NCBI GenBank assembly: GCA_036677145.1
Contig: JAKFFF010000009.1
Location: forward strand, 1-64,000
Direction of reading: 5' to 3'
From: CADEED01 sp036677145
Lineage (GTDB): Bacteria; Pseudomonadota; Gammaproteobacteria; Steroidobacterales; Steroidobacteraceae
Length of the DNA: 64,000 nucleotides
This document shows positions 25,838-34,227 of this stretch, one piece after another; position 1 is the stretch's first letter, and each line of letters begins with the position of its first letter. The position numbers were made by a program, and so were the translations under genes. The notes beneath the pieces are model-generated. The model was not told the DNA's origin. It worked only from the letters and a program-made list of their open reading frames with translations, and did not search any database.

Positions 25838-27193
25838 TTAATGGACCTTGCCGACCAGAGAATCGACCACGCGTTCGAGCCGGGCCGAACGCGAACCCTT
25901 GACCAGTACGCACACCTCGCGCGTGAGCTCCGCGTTCACCGCGCGCGCCAGCGTTTCGGTGTCCGCGAACCATTCCGCGCCCGCGCCGAACGCCTCGACC
26001 GCGAGCGCCGAAAGTTTGCCGGTCGCGAACAGCCGGTCGATGTGGTGTTCGCGCGCGAACCTGCCGACTTCTCCATGACTCTCCATCGCGTGATCGCCGA
26101 GCTCGCCCATGTCGCCCATCACCAGCCAGCGGCGCGCGTCGACGCCCGCGAGCACTTCGATCCCGGCCTTCATCGAACTCGGGTTCGCGTTGTAAGAGTC
26201 GTCGACGATCCAGGCACCACTCGGCGCGGTTTTGAGCTGCAATCGGCCAGGAACCGGGCGCATTGTGGCAAGGCCCGCGCGCACGTCGGCGAGCGAGGCG
26301 CCGGCCGCGACCGCGGCGGCCGCGGCGCACAGCGCGTTCTGCACGTTGTGCGCGCCGGCCAGGCGCAGCTCGATCGGCGTCGTCCCCTGCGGCGCGTGTA
26401 ATTCGAATTGCGTCACGAATCCATCGGCGCCGATCGCAGTGCGCACATCGCTCGCGGAAAAATCCGCCGCATTGCGTTGTCCGAAGGTCACGACGCGCGC
26501 GCGCGTCATGGCGCGCCACAGCGGCAGGAACTCGTCGTCGGCGTTGAGAACGGCGACGTGCTCAGGTTCGAGGTCGGCGACCATTTCACCTTCTGCGCGC
26601 GCCGCGCCTTCGATGCTGCCGAAGCCTTCGAGGTGTTCCGCGCCGGCGTTGGTGATGAGCCCGACGGTCGGGCGCGCGAGCTGGCACAGCGCCGCGACCT
26701 CGCCCGGGTGGTTAGTCCCGATCTCGATGACCGCGAAGCGATGCGCCGGCTCGAGGCGATGCAGCGTGAGCGGCACGCCGATGTGATTGTTGAGGCTGCC
26801 GCGGGTGGCGAGTGTCGCGCCGGCCTGCGCCAGGATCACCGCGGTCAGCTCCTTGACGGTGGTCTTGCCATTGCTGCCCGCGACGCCGATGACGGGCAGC
26901 GAGAACTGCGCGCGCCAGGCGGCGGCGGATTTCTGCAGCGCGGCGAGCGTGTCGCTGACGATGACCTGCGCGATGGGACGTTCGCTCACGGTGTCGAGCA
27001 CCGCGCCGGCGGCGCCGGCCGCTTCCGCGGCCGCGATGAATTCATTGGCGTTGAAACGCGGGCCGCGCAGCGCGACGAACAACTCGCCGGGCTTGAGCGT
27101 GCGCGTATCCGAGGACACGCCGGTGTATGTGCGGTCCGTTCCACGCAGTGTGCCGCCGCAGGCGCGCGCGAATTCGCCGAGCGTGCGGTTCAT
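25838..27193 (-). CDS. murF: UDP-MurNAc-tripeptide--D-Ala-D-Ala ligase MurF
   Basis: A 451-aa Mur ligase adding the D-Ala-D-Ala dipeptide made by Ddl. The GVAGSNGKTTVKELTA P-loop, EIGTNHPGEVA and VDDSYNANPSSMKA are diagnostic. Overlaps murE by 4 bp (ATGA). Confidence 0.98.
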   Translation of the reverse strand: MNRTLGEFARACGGTLRGTDRTYTGVSSDTRTLKPGELFVALRGPRFNANEFIAAAEAAGAAGAVLDTVSERPIAQVIVSDTLAALQKSAAAWRAQFSLPVIGVAGSNGKTTVKELTAVILAQAGATLATRGSLNNHIGVPLTLHRLEPAHRFAVIEIGTNHPGEVAALCQLARPTVGLITNAGAEHLEGFGSIEGAARAEGEMVADLEPEHVAVLNADDEFLPLWRAMTRARVVTFGQRNAADFSASDVRTAIGADGFVTQFELHAPQGTTPIELRLAGAHNVQNALCAAAAAVAAGASLADVRAGLATMRPVPGRLQLKTAPSGAWIVDDSYNANPSSMKAGIEVLAGVDARRWLVMGDMGELGDHAMESHGEVGRFAREHHIDRLFATGKLSALAVEAFGAGAEWFADTETLARAVNAELTREVCVLVKGSRSARLERVVDSLVGKVH

Positions 27194-28707
27194 GACACAC
27201 CTGCCGTGCGGCTCGCGAGCGCCGCCGCGACGACCTTCGCGTCACTGAACGCACGGCGCTCGTCGCCGTAGATCTGGTAGTCCTCGTGACCCTTGCCCGC
27301 GATCACCACGACGTCGCGCTCGCGTGCATCGGTCACCGCGTCACGGATGGCGCGCGCGCGATCGTGTTCGATGCGGAACGGCTTGCCGGCCGGGATGCCG
27401 GCGGAGATGTCGTCGACGATGGCGCGCGGCGACTCGCCACGCGGATTGTCGTCGGTCAGCACGATGTCGTCGGCGAGTTCGGCGGCAATGCCGCCCATGA
27501 TCGCGCGCTTGCCGGGATCGCGGTCACCACCGCAGCCGAAGACCACGGTGAGACGACCCGGGCAATGGGCGCGCGCCGCGTTGAGTGCTTTCCTCAGCGC
27601 GTCCGGCGTGTGTGCGTAGTCCACCAGCGCCAGCGGCGCGTGCGCCGCGCTGAATGTTTCCATGCGGCCCGGCGCGGCGTGCACGTGCGCCAGCGCGCGC
27701 GTGGCCTCCTCGGGCGTGAGTCCCCAGTCGAGCAGGATCGCGATGACGGTGAGCAGATTGTCGACGTTGAAGTCGCCGACGAGTGCGCACTCCAGTACGC
27801 CGGGTCCCCAGCTCGAATCGAACTCGATCCTGATGCCCTGCGGCGCCAGGTCGACATGCATCGCGCGTACGAAACCGTCGGCGCTGCGCACGCGCGTCTG
27901 GTGGCCGCGGCTGGTGACGACCAGCCGTCCCCGTCCGCGCGGATCCATCGCGAGCTGCCGACCAAAGGCATCGTCGACGTTGATGACGCGCGACTCGAGC
28001 TGCGGTGACGAAAAGAGACGGGCCTTGGTGGCGCCGTAGTTCTCCATCGTGCCGTGATAGTCGAGGTGATCGCGGGTGAGATTGGTGAACGCCGCCGTGC
28101 GGAAACGCACCGCGCCGACCCGCGACTGGTCGATCGCATGTGAGGACACCTCCATCGCGACATTCGCGGCGCCGCCGGCGCGCAGGCTGGCGAGTGTGCG
28201 TTGCACGGTCACCGCGTCGCCCGTGGTCAATGAGCTCGCGACCAGCGAACGCGGCCGGCCCGTGCCGATCGTGCCCATGTAGGCCGCGGGGCGCCCGGCG
28301 TTTTCGAGCGCCTGCGCCAGTAGATAGGCGCAGGTGGTCTTGCCGTTCGTGCCGGTGATCCCCGCCACGGACATGTGCTGCGACGGCGCATCGAAGAAGC
28401 GGTCGGCGATCAGGCTCGCGTGTTCGCGCAGCCGCGGCACCGGCGCCACCACGATCTCGGAGGGCAGATCGGGCACCACGGCCACCGGCGCGGGCTCGAA
28501 CAACACGGCGCGCGCACCATTGGCCACCGCCTGCGGCGCGTATTTCAGTCCATGTTCGACCGTGCCGAGCAACGCGAGGAATGCGCTGCCGGGCCGCGCG
28601 CCCCGGCCATCCTGCGTCAGGTCGGTCACGGCAACATCACGCGGCAGCTCGGCGAGTCCGTCGAGCAGGCGAGCGAGATTCTTGGTGACGGGCGCCGGAG
28701 GGCTCAT
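27190..28707 (-). CDS. murE: UDP-MurNAc-tripeptide synthetase MurE (meso-DAP adding)
   Basis: A 505-aa Mur ligase adding the third residue of the stem peptide. GITGTNGKTTCAYLLA is the P-loop. The DNPR motif (LTDDNPRGESP) is the mark of enzymes that add meso-diaminopimelate and not lysine, which fits a Gram-negative wall. Overlaps ftsI and murF by 4 bp. Confidence 0.98.
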   Translation of the reverse strand: MSPPAPVTKNLARLLDGLAELPRDVAVTDLTQDGRGARPGSAFLALLGTVEHGLKYAPQAVANGARAVLFEPAPVAVVPDLPSEIVVAPVPRLREHASLIADRFFDAPSQHMSVAGITGTNGKTTCAYLLAQALENAGRPAAYMGTIGTGRPRSLVASSLTTGDAVTVQRTLASLRAGGAANVAMEVSSHAIDQSRVGAVRFRTAAFTNLTRDHLDYHGTMENYGATKARLFSSPQLESRVINVDDAFGRQLAMDPRGRGRLVVTSRGHQTRVRSADGFVRAMHVDLAPQGIRIEFDSSWGPGVLECALVGDFNVDNLLTVIAILLDWGLTPEEATRALAHVHAAPGRMETFSAAHAPLALVDYAHTPDALRKALNAARAHCPGRLTVVFGCGGDRDPGKRAIMGGIAAELADDIVLTDDNPRGESPRAIVDDISAGIPAGKPFRIEHDRARAIRDAVTDARERDVVVIAGKGHEDYQIYGDERRAFSDAKVVAAALASRTAGVS

Positions 28708-30473
28708 CGCGTGGCCACCCTCTTCTCCGGCAGCGTCGCGTCGGTGACCGGCGCATCGGGCGGCACCGCCAACAGGCGCAATGCGCCGCCGACGACTCCC
28801 GAGAAAACCGGCGCCGCGACCTCACCGCCGTAGTACTTGCCGGCGCCCGGCTCATCGATCATCACGACAGCCGCGAGCCGCGGATTACTCGCCGGAGCGA
28901 TACCGCCAAACACCGCCAGGTAGCGGTCCGTTGCGTAACCGCCGGCCGTCGCCTTCCAGGCAGTGCCCGTCTTGCCGGCGACGGTGTAGCCCGGGATCGC
29001 CGCGTGTTTGCCGCCGCCCTCGGGCGCGACCACCGACTCGAGCAGGTGAATCAGCATGCGCGACACGCTTTCGTCGAGCGCGCGCACGCTCTCCGGCGGC
29101 GATTCGACTCGCAGGAACGAAATGGGACGCGCGACGCCGTACGACGCCACCGTCGAATAGGCATGCGCGAGCTGCAGCGGCGTGATCGAAAGTCCGTAGC
29201 CGCGCGACATCGAGGAGATGCCGACGGGGCGCCAGTGCGAGAAGTGCGGCAGCAAGCCGGCGGACTCACCTGGATATCCACTGGTGGTCACCTGGCCGAA
29301 ACCGAGCGCGGTGAGCGTGCCGTACATCTGCGCGGGCTCGAGCGACAACGCGACCTTGGTCATGCCGACGTTCGAGCTCTTCGCGAGGATCGTCGCCAGG
29401 TTGACCGCGCCGAGGTTGTGCGGATCCTCGAGTAGTTTGGCGCCGACCTTGATGTAGCCCGGGTTGGTGTCGATGACGCTGCTGTCGGAGAACTTGCCCG
29501 ACGCGAGCCCCGCCGCCACGACGAACGGCTTGATCGACGAGCCCGGCTCGACGATGTCGGTCACCGCTCGGTTGCGGATGGCCTTGGCCTTGATCTGGTC
29601 GCGGTCGTTCGGGTTGTAGGTGGGCTGGTTGACCATCGCGAGGACTTCGCCGGTCGCGACGTCGAGCACGATCACGCTGCCCGACTTCGCGCGCTGGTCG
29701 CGGATCGCGGCCTTCAACTCGCGGTACGCCAGGTACTGGATGCGCAGGTCGATCGACAACACGAGATTGCGGCCCGGCCGCATCGCGCGAATCTCCTCGA
29801 CGTTCTGCACGATCTTGCCGTAGCGGTCCTGGATCACGCGTTTCGCGCCGTCTTCGCCGGCGAGCCAGTGATCGAACGCCAGTTCGAGCCCCTCCTGCCC
29901 TTCGTCGTCGATGCTCGTGAACCCGAGGATGTGGCCCGCGACCTCGCCCGCCGGGTAATAACGGCGGTACTCGCGCGCCAGGTACACGCCGGGAATTTCC
30001 AGCGCGCGGATCTTCTGCGCCTCGGCCGGCTGCATGTGCCGCACCAGGTACAGGAACTCGCGGTCGAGATTCGACGTGAGCCGGCGCGCGATTTCGTTCT
30101 TGTCGCGCTTGAGCGCCTTGGCGAGCCGCGGCAGCTGATCGCTCGCGAGCGCGAGTTCTTTCGGATTCACCCACACCGAGTCGACCGGCGTCGATACCGC
30201 GAGAGGTTCGCCGTAGCGATCGGTAATCGTGCCGCGAGTTGCGGTGATTTCCGCGACGCGCGAGAAGCGCGCGTCGCCCTGCCCCGCGAGGAATTTGTGG
30301 TCCTTGAGTTGCAGTTCGACCGCGCGCCAGGAAAGGCCGAGCGCGCTGCACACCAGCAGCGCGAGCACGACATTCGCGCGCCAGCGGAAGCTGCCGGGGT
30401 CGTCGTGTTTCGCGGCCGATGCACCGTCGCCGCGGCCGCGCGTTTCGCGCCGCTTGCCGGAAAATACTTTCAT
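28704..30473 (-). CDS. ftsI: Septal transpeptidase FtsI (PBP3)
   Basis: A 589-aa class B penicillin-binding protein that crosslinks septal peptidoglycan. One N-terminal membrane segment (about 32-52) precedes the dimerisation domain (GTITDRYGEPLAVS). The transpeptidase motifs are SSIK (Ser about 311, usually STVK), SSN and KTG (about 499). ATG 30473-30471 has AAGG upstream. Overlaps murE in ATGA. Confidence 0.97.
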   Translation of the reverse strand: MKVFSGKRRETRGRGDGASAAKHDDPGSFRWRANVVLALLVCSALGLSWRAVELQLKDHKFLAGQGDARFSRVAEITATRGTITDRYGEPLAVSTPVDSVWVNPKELALASDQLPRLAKALKRDKNEIARRLTSNLDREFLYLVRHMQPAEAQKIRALEIPGVYLAREYRRYYPAGEVAGHILGFTSIDDEGQEGLELAFDHWLAGEDGAKRVIQDRYGKIVQNVEEIRAMRPGRNLVLSIDLRIQYLAYRELKAAIRDQRAKSGSVIVLDVATGEVLAMVNQPTYNPNDRDQIKAKAIRNRAVTDIVEPGSSIKPFVVAAGLASGKFSDSSVIDTNPGYIKVGAKLLEDPHNLGAVNLATILAKSSNVGMTKVALSLEPAQMYGTLTALGFGQVTTSGYPGESAGLLPHFSHWRPVGISSMSRGYGLSITPLQLAHAYSTVASYGVARPISFLRVESPPESVRALDESVSRMLIHLLESVVAPEGGGKHAAIPGYTVAGKTGTAWKATAGGYATDRYLAVFGGIAPASNPRLAAVVMIDEPGAGKYYGGEVAAPVFSGVVGGALRLLAVPPDAPVTDATLPEKRVATR

Positions 30474-30483
30474 GGAAGGGCCT

Positions 30484-30768
30484 TCACGGCGCCACCAGCT
30501 CGATTTCCTTGGGAGGAGGCATCGCCATCCGCAGCTTCGCCCCCGCCACGTTCTCGACGAACGCGTGCGTCGACCAGGCGCTCTGTTCGAGCTGCAGCTG
30601 GCCCCACTCGATCTCGAGATTGTCGCGCCGCACGTTGAGACGTTCCAGCTCGACGAACAGTTCGCGCGCGCGGTGTTTGCTGTAGATAGCCCCCGCAGCG
30701 GACGCGAGCGCGGCCGCCCACAGCAGCGGGATCGCGATGACGAGAATTTTGTTGGTGGGCGCCGACAC
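30484..30768 (-). CDS. ftsL: Cell division protein FtsL
   Basis: A 94-aa bitopic protein: a membrane segment at about 8-28, then a leucine-zipper-like coiled coil (LERLNVRRDNLEIEWGQLQLEQ) that pairs with FtsB. It begins with GTG 30768-30766 immediately before the last base of the rsmH stop. Size and position between rsmH and ftsI settle the identity. Confidence 0.93.
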   Translation of the reverse strand: MSAPTNKILVIAIPLLWAAALASAAGAIYSKHRARELFVELERLNVRRDNLEIEWGQLQLEQSAWSTHAFVENVAGAKLRMAMPPPKEIELVAP

Positions 30769-31704
30769 CTAGCGCACCTTTTCGGCGACGCGCAGCACGC
30801 TCGACCGCGCACGCGGATTCACGGCAAGTTCCTCTTGCGTCGCGCGGATCTTCGATCCGACGCGTTTCATGCGCGGCTGCGCGGACTCGGGAATCAGCGG
30901 AAGTCCGGCGAACACGGGGTTCACGGTCGACTGGGCCTGGATGAACTGCTTGACCGCGCGATCCTCGAGCGAATGGAAACTGATCGCCGCGAGACGGCCG
31001 CCGACCGCGAGCAGCTCGAGCGCGCCTTCGAGCGCGCGGCGCAGTTGGCCGAGCTCGTCGTTGATGTGCATGCGCAGCGCCTGGAACGTGCGCGTGGCCG
31101 GATGTTTGCCAGGCTCACGCGTGCGCACCGCGCGCGCGACCAGGGCGGCGAGTTGCAGCGTGGTGGTCAGGGGTTGATGCTTTCTTGCCGCGACGATGTC
31201 TGCGGCAATTCGCCGCGCGAAGCGCTCCTCCCCGAGCGTCGCGATCACCTCGCGAATCTCAGGCTCGCCCGCTCGCGCGAGCCATGCGGAAACCGGTTCG
31301 CCGCTCGCCGGGTCCATGCGCATGTCGAGCGGGCCGTCCGCCCGGAAGCTGAAACCACGTGCGGGGTCGTCGAGCTGCGGCGACGAGACGCCGAGGTCGA
31401 ACAAGATGCCGCGCACGGGCCGGCCCGGAACGAGCTCCGGCACGCGCGCGGCGATATCGGCAAACGGCGCGCCGACGAGCGCAAGCCGCACTTCGTCGGG
31501 AAAACGGCGGTGGCCGGCCTCGATGGCCGCCGGGTCGCGGTCGAACGCGAGCACGCGCCCTTCGGGACCGAGTGCCCCGAGGATGAGTGCCGTGTGACCG
31601 CCGCGCCCGAACGTCGCATCTATGTATAGGCCGTCCGCCTGTACCGCGAGTGCCTCGAACGCTTCCCGGGCAAGCACCGGTATGTGGGCGTCCGATTCAT
31701 TCAC
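30769..31704 (-). CDS. rsmH: 16S rRNA m4C1402 methyltransferase RsmH (MraW)
   Basis: A 311-aa SAM-dependent methyltransferase that N4-methylates C1402 of 16S rRNA; RsmI, encoded nearby, 2'-O-methylates the same nucleotide. HIPVLAREAFEAL, DATFGRGGHTALIL (SAM loop), DLGVSSPQLDDPARGFSF and SFHSLEDRAVKQF are diagnostic. A 117-bp gap separates it from mraZ, where I see no gene. Confidence 0.97.
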   Translation of the reverse strand: MNESDAHIPVLAREAFEALAVQADGLYIDATFGRGGHTALILGALGPEGRVLAFDRDPAAIEAGHRRFPDEVRLALVGAPFADIAARVPELVPGRPVRGILFDLGVSSPQLDDPARGFSFRADGPLDMRMDPASGEPVSAWLARAGEPEIREVIATLGEERFARRIAADIVAARKHQPLTTTLQLAALVARAVRTREPGKHPATRTFQALRMHINDELGQLRRALEGALELLAVGGRLAAISFHSLEDRAVKQFIQAQSTVNPVFAGLPLIPESAQPRMKRVGSKIRATQEELAVNPRARSSVLRVAEKVR

Positions 31705-31821
31705 TGCATCAAGCGGCTGTCAGTCCGCCCCCGTTTATCTCGCCATTTGCCACGGGCGAAGTCCGCACTGCGGCATTTCGCCCCACCCCTGAAAACCCTC
31801 GCACCCGGATCGCCGAGCTAA

Positions 31822-32274
31822 CTACAGCGTCAGCGATTCGAGTTCCGCGGCGAGACCCGTTTCCGAGGCCTCGTTCGCGAGCCACAAAGTCCTGCGCTCG
31901 TTCCAGCGCGTTTCGTCCCACAATTCGCAGCGATTGCCCTGGCCGATCAACATGCCGCGGCGCTCGAGCAGCGCGAACTCGCGCAGCTCCGGCGGCAGCA
32001 GCAATCGGCCATGTCCATCGAGATCGAGCTCGGTCGCGTGACCCACCATGAGCCGCTGCAGCCGGCGCGCCTGCGCATGCAGCGACGGCAGGCTCATCAG
32101 CTTGCGTTCGAGCTGTTCCCAGTCGGGTAGTGGATAGAGGAGCAGGCACTGGTCCCGGTCGACGGTGACCACCAGCTTTCCCTGGCTTCTTTCGAGCGCG
32201 TGCTCGCGATACCGGGTGGGAAGAACCATCCGGCCCTTGTCGTCCAGGGTCACTTTTGCTGCACCGCGAAACAT
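31822..32274 (-). CDS. mraZ: Transcriptional regulator MraZ
   Basis: A 150-aa AbrB-like protein with two SpoVT-type half domains: FRGAAKVTLDDKGRMVLPTRYRE at the N-terminus and LDLDGHGRLLLPPELREFA near residue 88. It is the first gene of the dcw operon and its autorepressor in E. coli. Three TGGG sites at 10-bp spacing lie 20-44 bp upstream, downstream of a strong promoter, which fits autoregulation. Confidence 0.96.
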   Translation of the reverse strand: MFRGAAKVTLDDKGRMVLPTRYREHALERSQGKLVVTVDRDQCLLLYPLPDWEQLERKLMSLPSLHAQARRLQRLMVGHATELDLDGHGRLLLPPELREFALLERRGMLIGQGNRCELWDETRWNERRTLWLANEASETGLAAELESLTL

Positions 32275-32294
32275 GGATGGACAGGCCAGTTAAG

Positions 32295-32318
32295 CCCATT
32301 TCTCCCCACTTTTTCCCA
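32295..32318 (-). promoter_or_regulatory. MraZ operator: three TGGG repeats
   Basis: TGGG (CCCA on the plus strand) at 32315-32318, 32305-32308 and 32295-32298 gives an exact 10-bp period, with A/G-rich spacers. This matches the known MraZ binding region (TGGGN repeats separated by 5 nt) ahead of mraZ. Confidence 0.88.
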
Positions 32319-32327
32319 CTTGCCGCC

Positions 32328-32356
32328 ACTATAGGAACGGCCGGGAGCGCGGTCAA
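32328..32356 (-). promoter_or_regulatory. Sigma70 promoter of the mraZ-dcw operon
   Basis: Minus-strand TTGACC (32356-32351), 17 bp, TATAGT (32333-32328). Both hexamers are near consensus. The start point would fall just ahead of the MraZ repeats, so bound MraZ would block initiation or early elongation. Confidence 0.85.
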
Positions 32357-32851
32357 GAAATAAGTCACAGAATTTTCTCGTGGCGACAGCGACTTACGTA
32401 GTTTTTACACTGTCGCAGCGCGCCATTTCCAAAGCTCGTTGCTTACCGATCAGTAGCTTGTCATCGCAAGTTCATACAGTGGGTCACGTCGAGGTGCACT
32501 GGATGGCCTGAAAAGGACGAATGCCACTCGAATACGAGAGGGCCTCGGGGGTTATTGAATCCCTAATGGCTCAATTTGTGAGGATTCGCGGCGATTGAGC
32601 CAAGGGGTTTGGTGAGATGGATGCCGCCATCGCGACGCCTGTGGCACTCGCCCCCACCCGTATTCCCCCACCAACTGGGTCGGATCGCGGTTGTGGATTT
32701 CCCCGGCGGAGGCAGGCCGAGCAGCAGCGCCCTCGCGGCGCAGGCGACAAATCGCCGCGCTTTCCCGCGCGCTAGTTAGGCCACGTGCCGCGCGGAAAAT
32801 GAAATGCAGACTAGATAGACCAACACGGGATTCGAGAAAGGTTCGAGAAAA
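32357..32851. other. About 500 bp intergenic DNA between the dcw promoter and rnpB
   Basis: No coding frame is convincing here. It is relatively AT-rich up to about 32620. It contains a perfect 8-bp inverted repeat (GGCTCAAT 32568-32575, ATTGAGCC 32594-32601), one TAGATAG site (32812-32818), and near the right end a T-rich minus-strand stretch after rnpB (about 32830-32853) that may help terminate it. The rest could hold dcw regulatory sites or a small RNA. Confidence 0.6.
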
Positions 32852-32852
32852 G

Positions 32853-33221
<369 letters not shown>

Positions 33222-33227
33222 GGGCGC

Positions 33228-33256
33228 ACCATAGCGGCATGAGGGCACGCGTACAA
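33228..33256 (-). promoter_or_regulatory. rnpB promoter
   Basis: Minus-strand TTGTAC (33256-33251), 17 bp, TATGGT (33233-33228). The predicted start, 6-7 nt on, coincides with the 5' end of helix P1. Confidence 0.75.
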
Positions 33257-33306
33257 GGAAGTCGTCATGACACCGGCAAACGATCGAGCCGCGCGGACAC
33301 CTGTGC

Positions 33307-34167
33307 TCAGTTTTCCGCGATTTTCGCGAGCGCAAGGGCGCGCGCGTACGCATCGTTACGCTTCGCCCCGGTGAGGCGCGCGGCCACAGCGGCCGCCTTG
33401 CTGGGCGCGAGCTCCGGCAGCAGCGCACGCAGAGCATCGTCGAGCGTCACGAGCGCACCGTCCGCGGCCGGCGCGGGCGCCGCGCCTTCCACCACCACCG
33501 TGATCTCGCCGCGCGTGAAGTTGGCATCACCTCGGGCCAGCGCGGCCAGCTCGGCGATCGTGCCGCGATACACCGTTTCGAACACTTTCGTGAGTTCGCG
33601 CGCCACCGCCGCGCGGCGATCGGCGCCAAATGCGGTGCTCATGTCCTCGAGTGATTCGGCGATGCGATGCGGAGCCTCGAAAAATACTTGCGTGCGCGTT
33701 TCCGTCGCCAGCTGCGCAAGCCGCGTGCGACGTTCGGCGAGACGCGCGGGCAGAAAGCCTTCAAATGAAAAACGCTCGGTAGGCAGTCCCGCGATGCTGA
33801 GCGCCGCCGTGATCGCCGACGGGCCCGGCACGGCGACCACGGTCATGCCCTCCTGTGCGACGCGGCGCACGAGCTCGAAGCCCGGATCCGACAACAGGGG
33901 CGTGCCCGCGTCGCTCACCAGCGCGATTTGCGCGCCGGCGCGCAGCTTTCCCAGCAACTCGTCGATGCGCTCGGTTTCATTGTGTTCATGCAGCGACACC
34001 AGCGGACGGGACAGGCCGAGTGTCGTCAGCAATTGCCCGGTCCGGCGCGTGTCTTCCGCCGCGACCAGTTCCGCCGCGGCGAGTTCATCGCGTGCGCGCG
34101 GCGAAAGATCGCCAAGATTGCCGATGGGCGTCGAGATCACCGCGAGACGCCCCTTGGTTGCAGCCAC
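33307..34167 (-). CDS. rsmI: 16S rRNA 2'-O-methyltransferase RsmI
   Basis: A 286-aa SAM methyltransferase acting on C1402 of 16S rRNA, partner of RsmH. STPIGNLGDLSPRA, AAEDTRRTG, SDAGTPLLSDPG and VPGPSAITAALSIAGLP are signature motifs. I chose GTG 34167-34165 because GGAG lies about 8 nt upstream; an in-frame ATG 84 nt further up would add a basic extension atypical of the family. Divergent from lpoA, 60 bp apart. Confidence 0.95.
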   Translation of the reverse strand: MAATKGRLAVISTPIGNLGDLSPRARDELAAAELVAAEDTRRTGQLLTTLGLSRPLVSLHEHNETERIDELLGKLRAGAQIALVSDAGTPLLSDPGFELVRRVAQEGMTVVAVPGPSAITAALSIAGLPTERFSFEGFLPARLAERRTRLAQLATETRTQVFFEAPHRIAESLEDMSTAFGADRRAAVARELTKVFETVYRGTIAELAALARGDANFTRGEITVVVEGAAPAPAADGALVTLDDALRALLPELAPSKAAAVAARLTGAKRNDAYARALALAKIAEN

Positions 34168-34227
34168 TATACTTCTCCACCGCGTTTTCCTGATTCGGGC
34201 GCGGCCACTGCGAAGGCTATTCGACGC

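Noticed and set aside
31709..32368. 219-codon minus-strand frame overlapping mraZ
   Set aside because: It is an alternative frame of mraZ plus its leader; MraZ domains are in the other frame.
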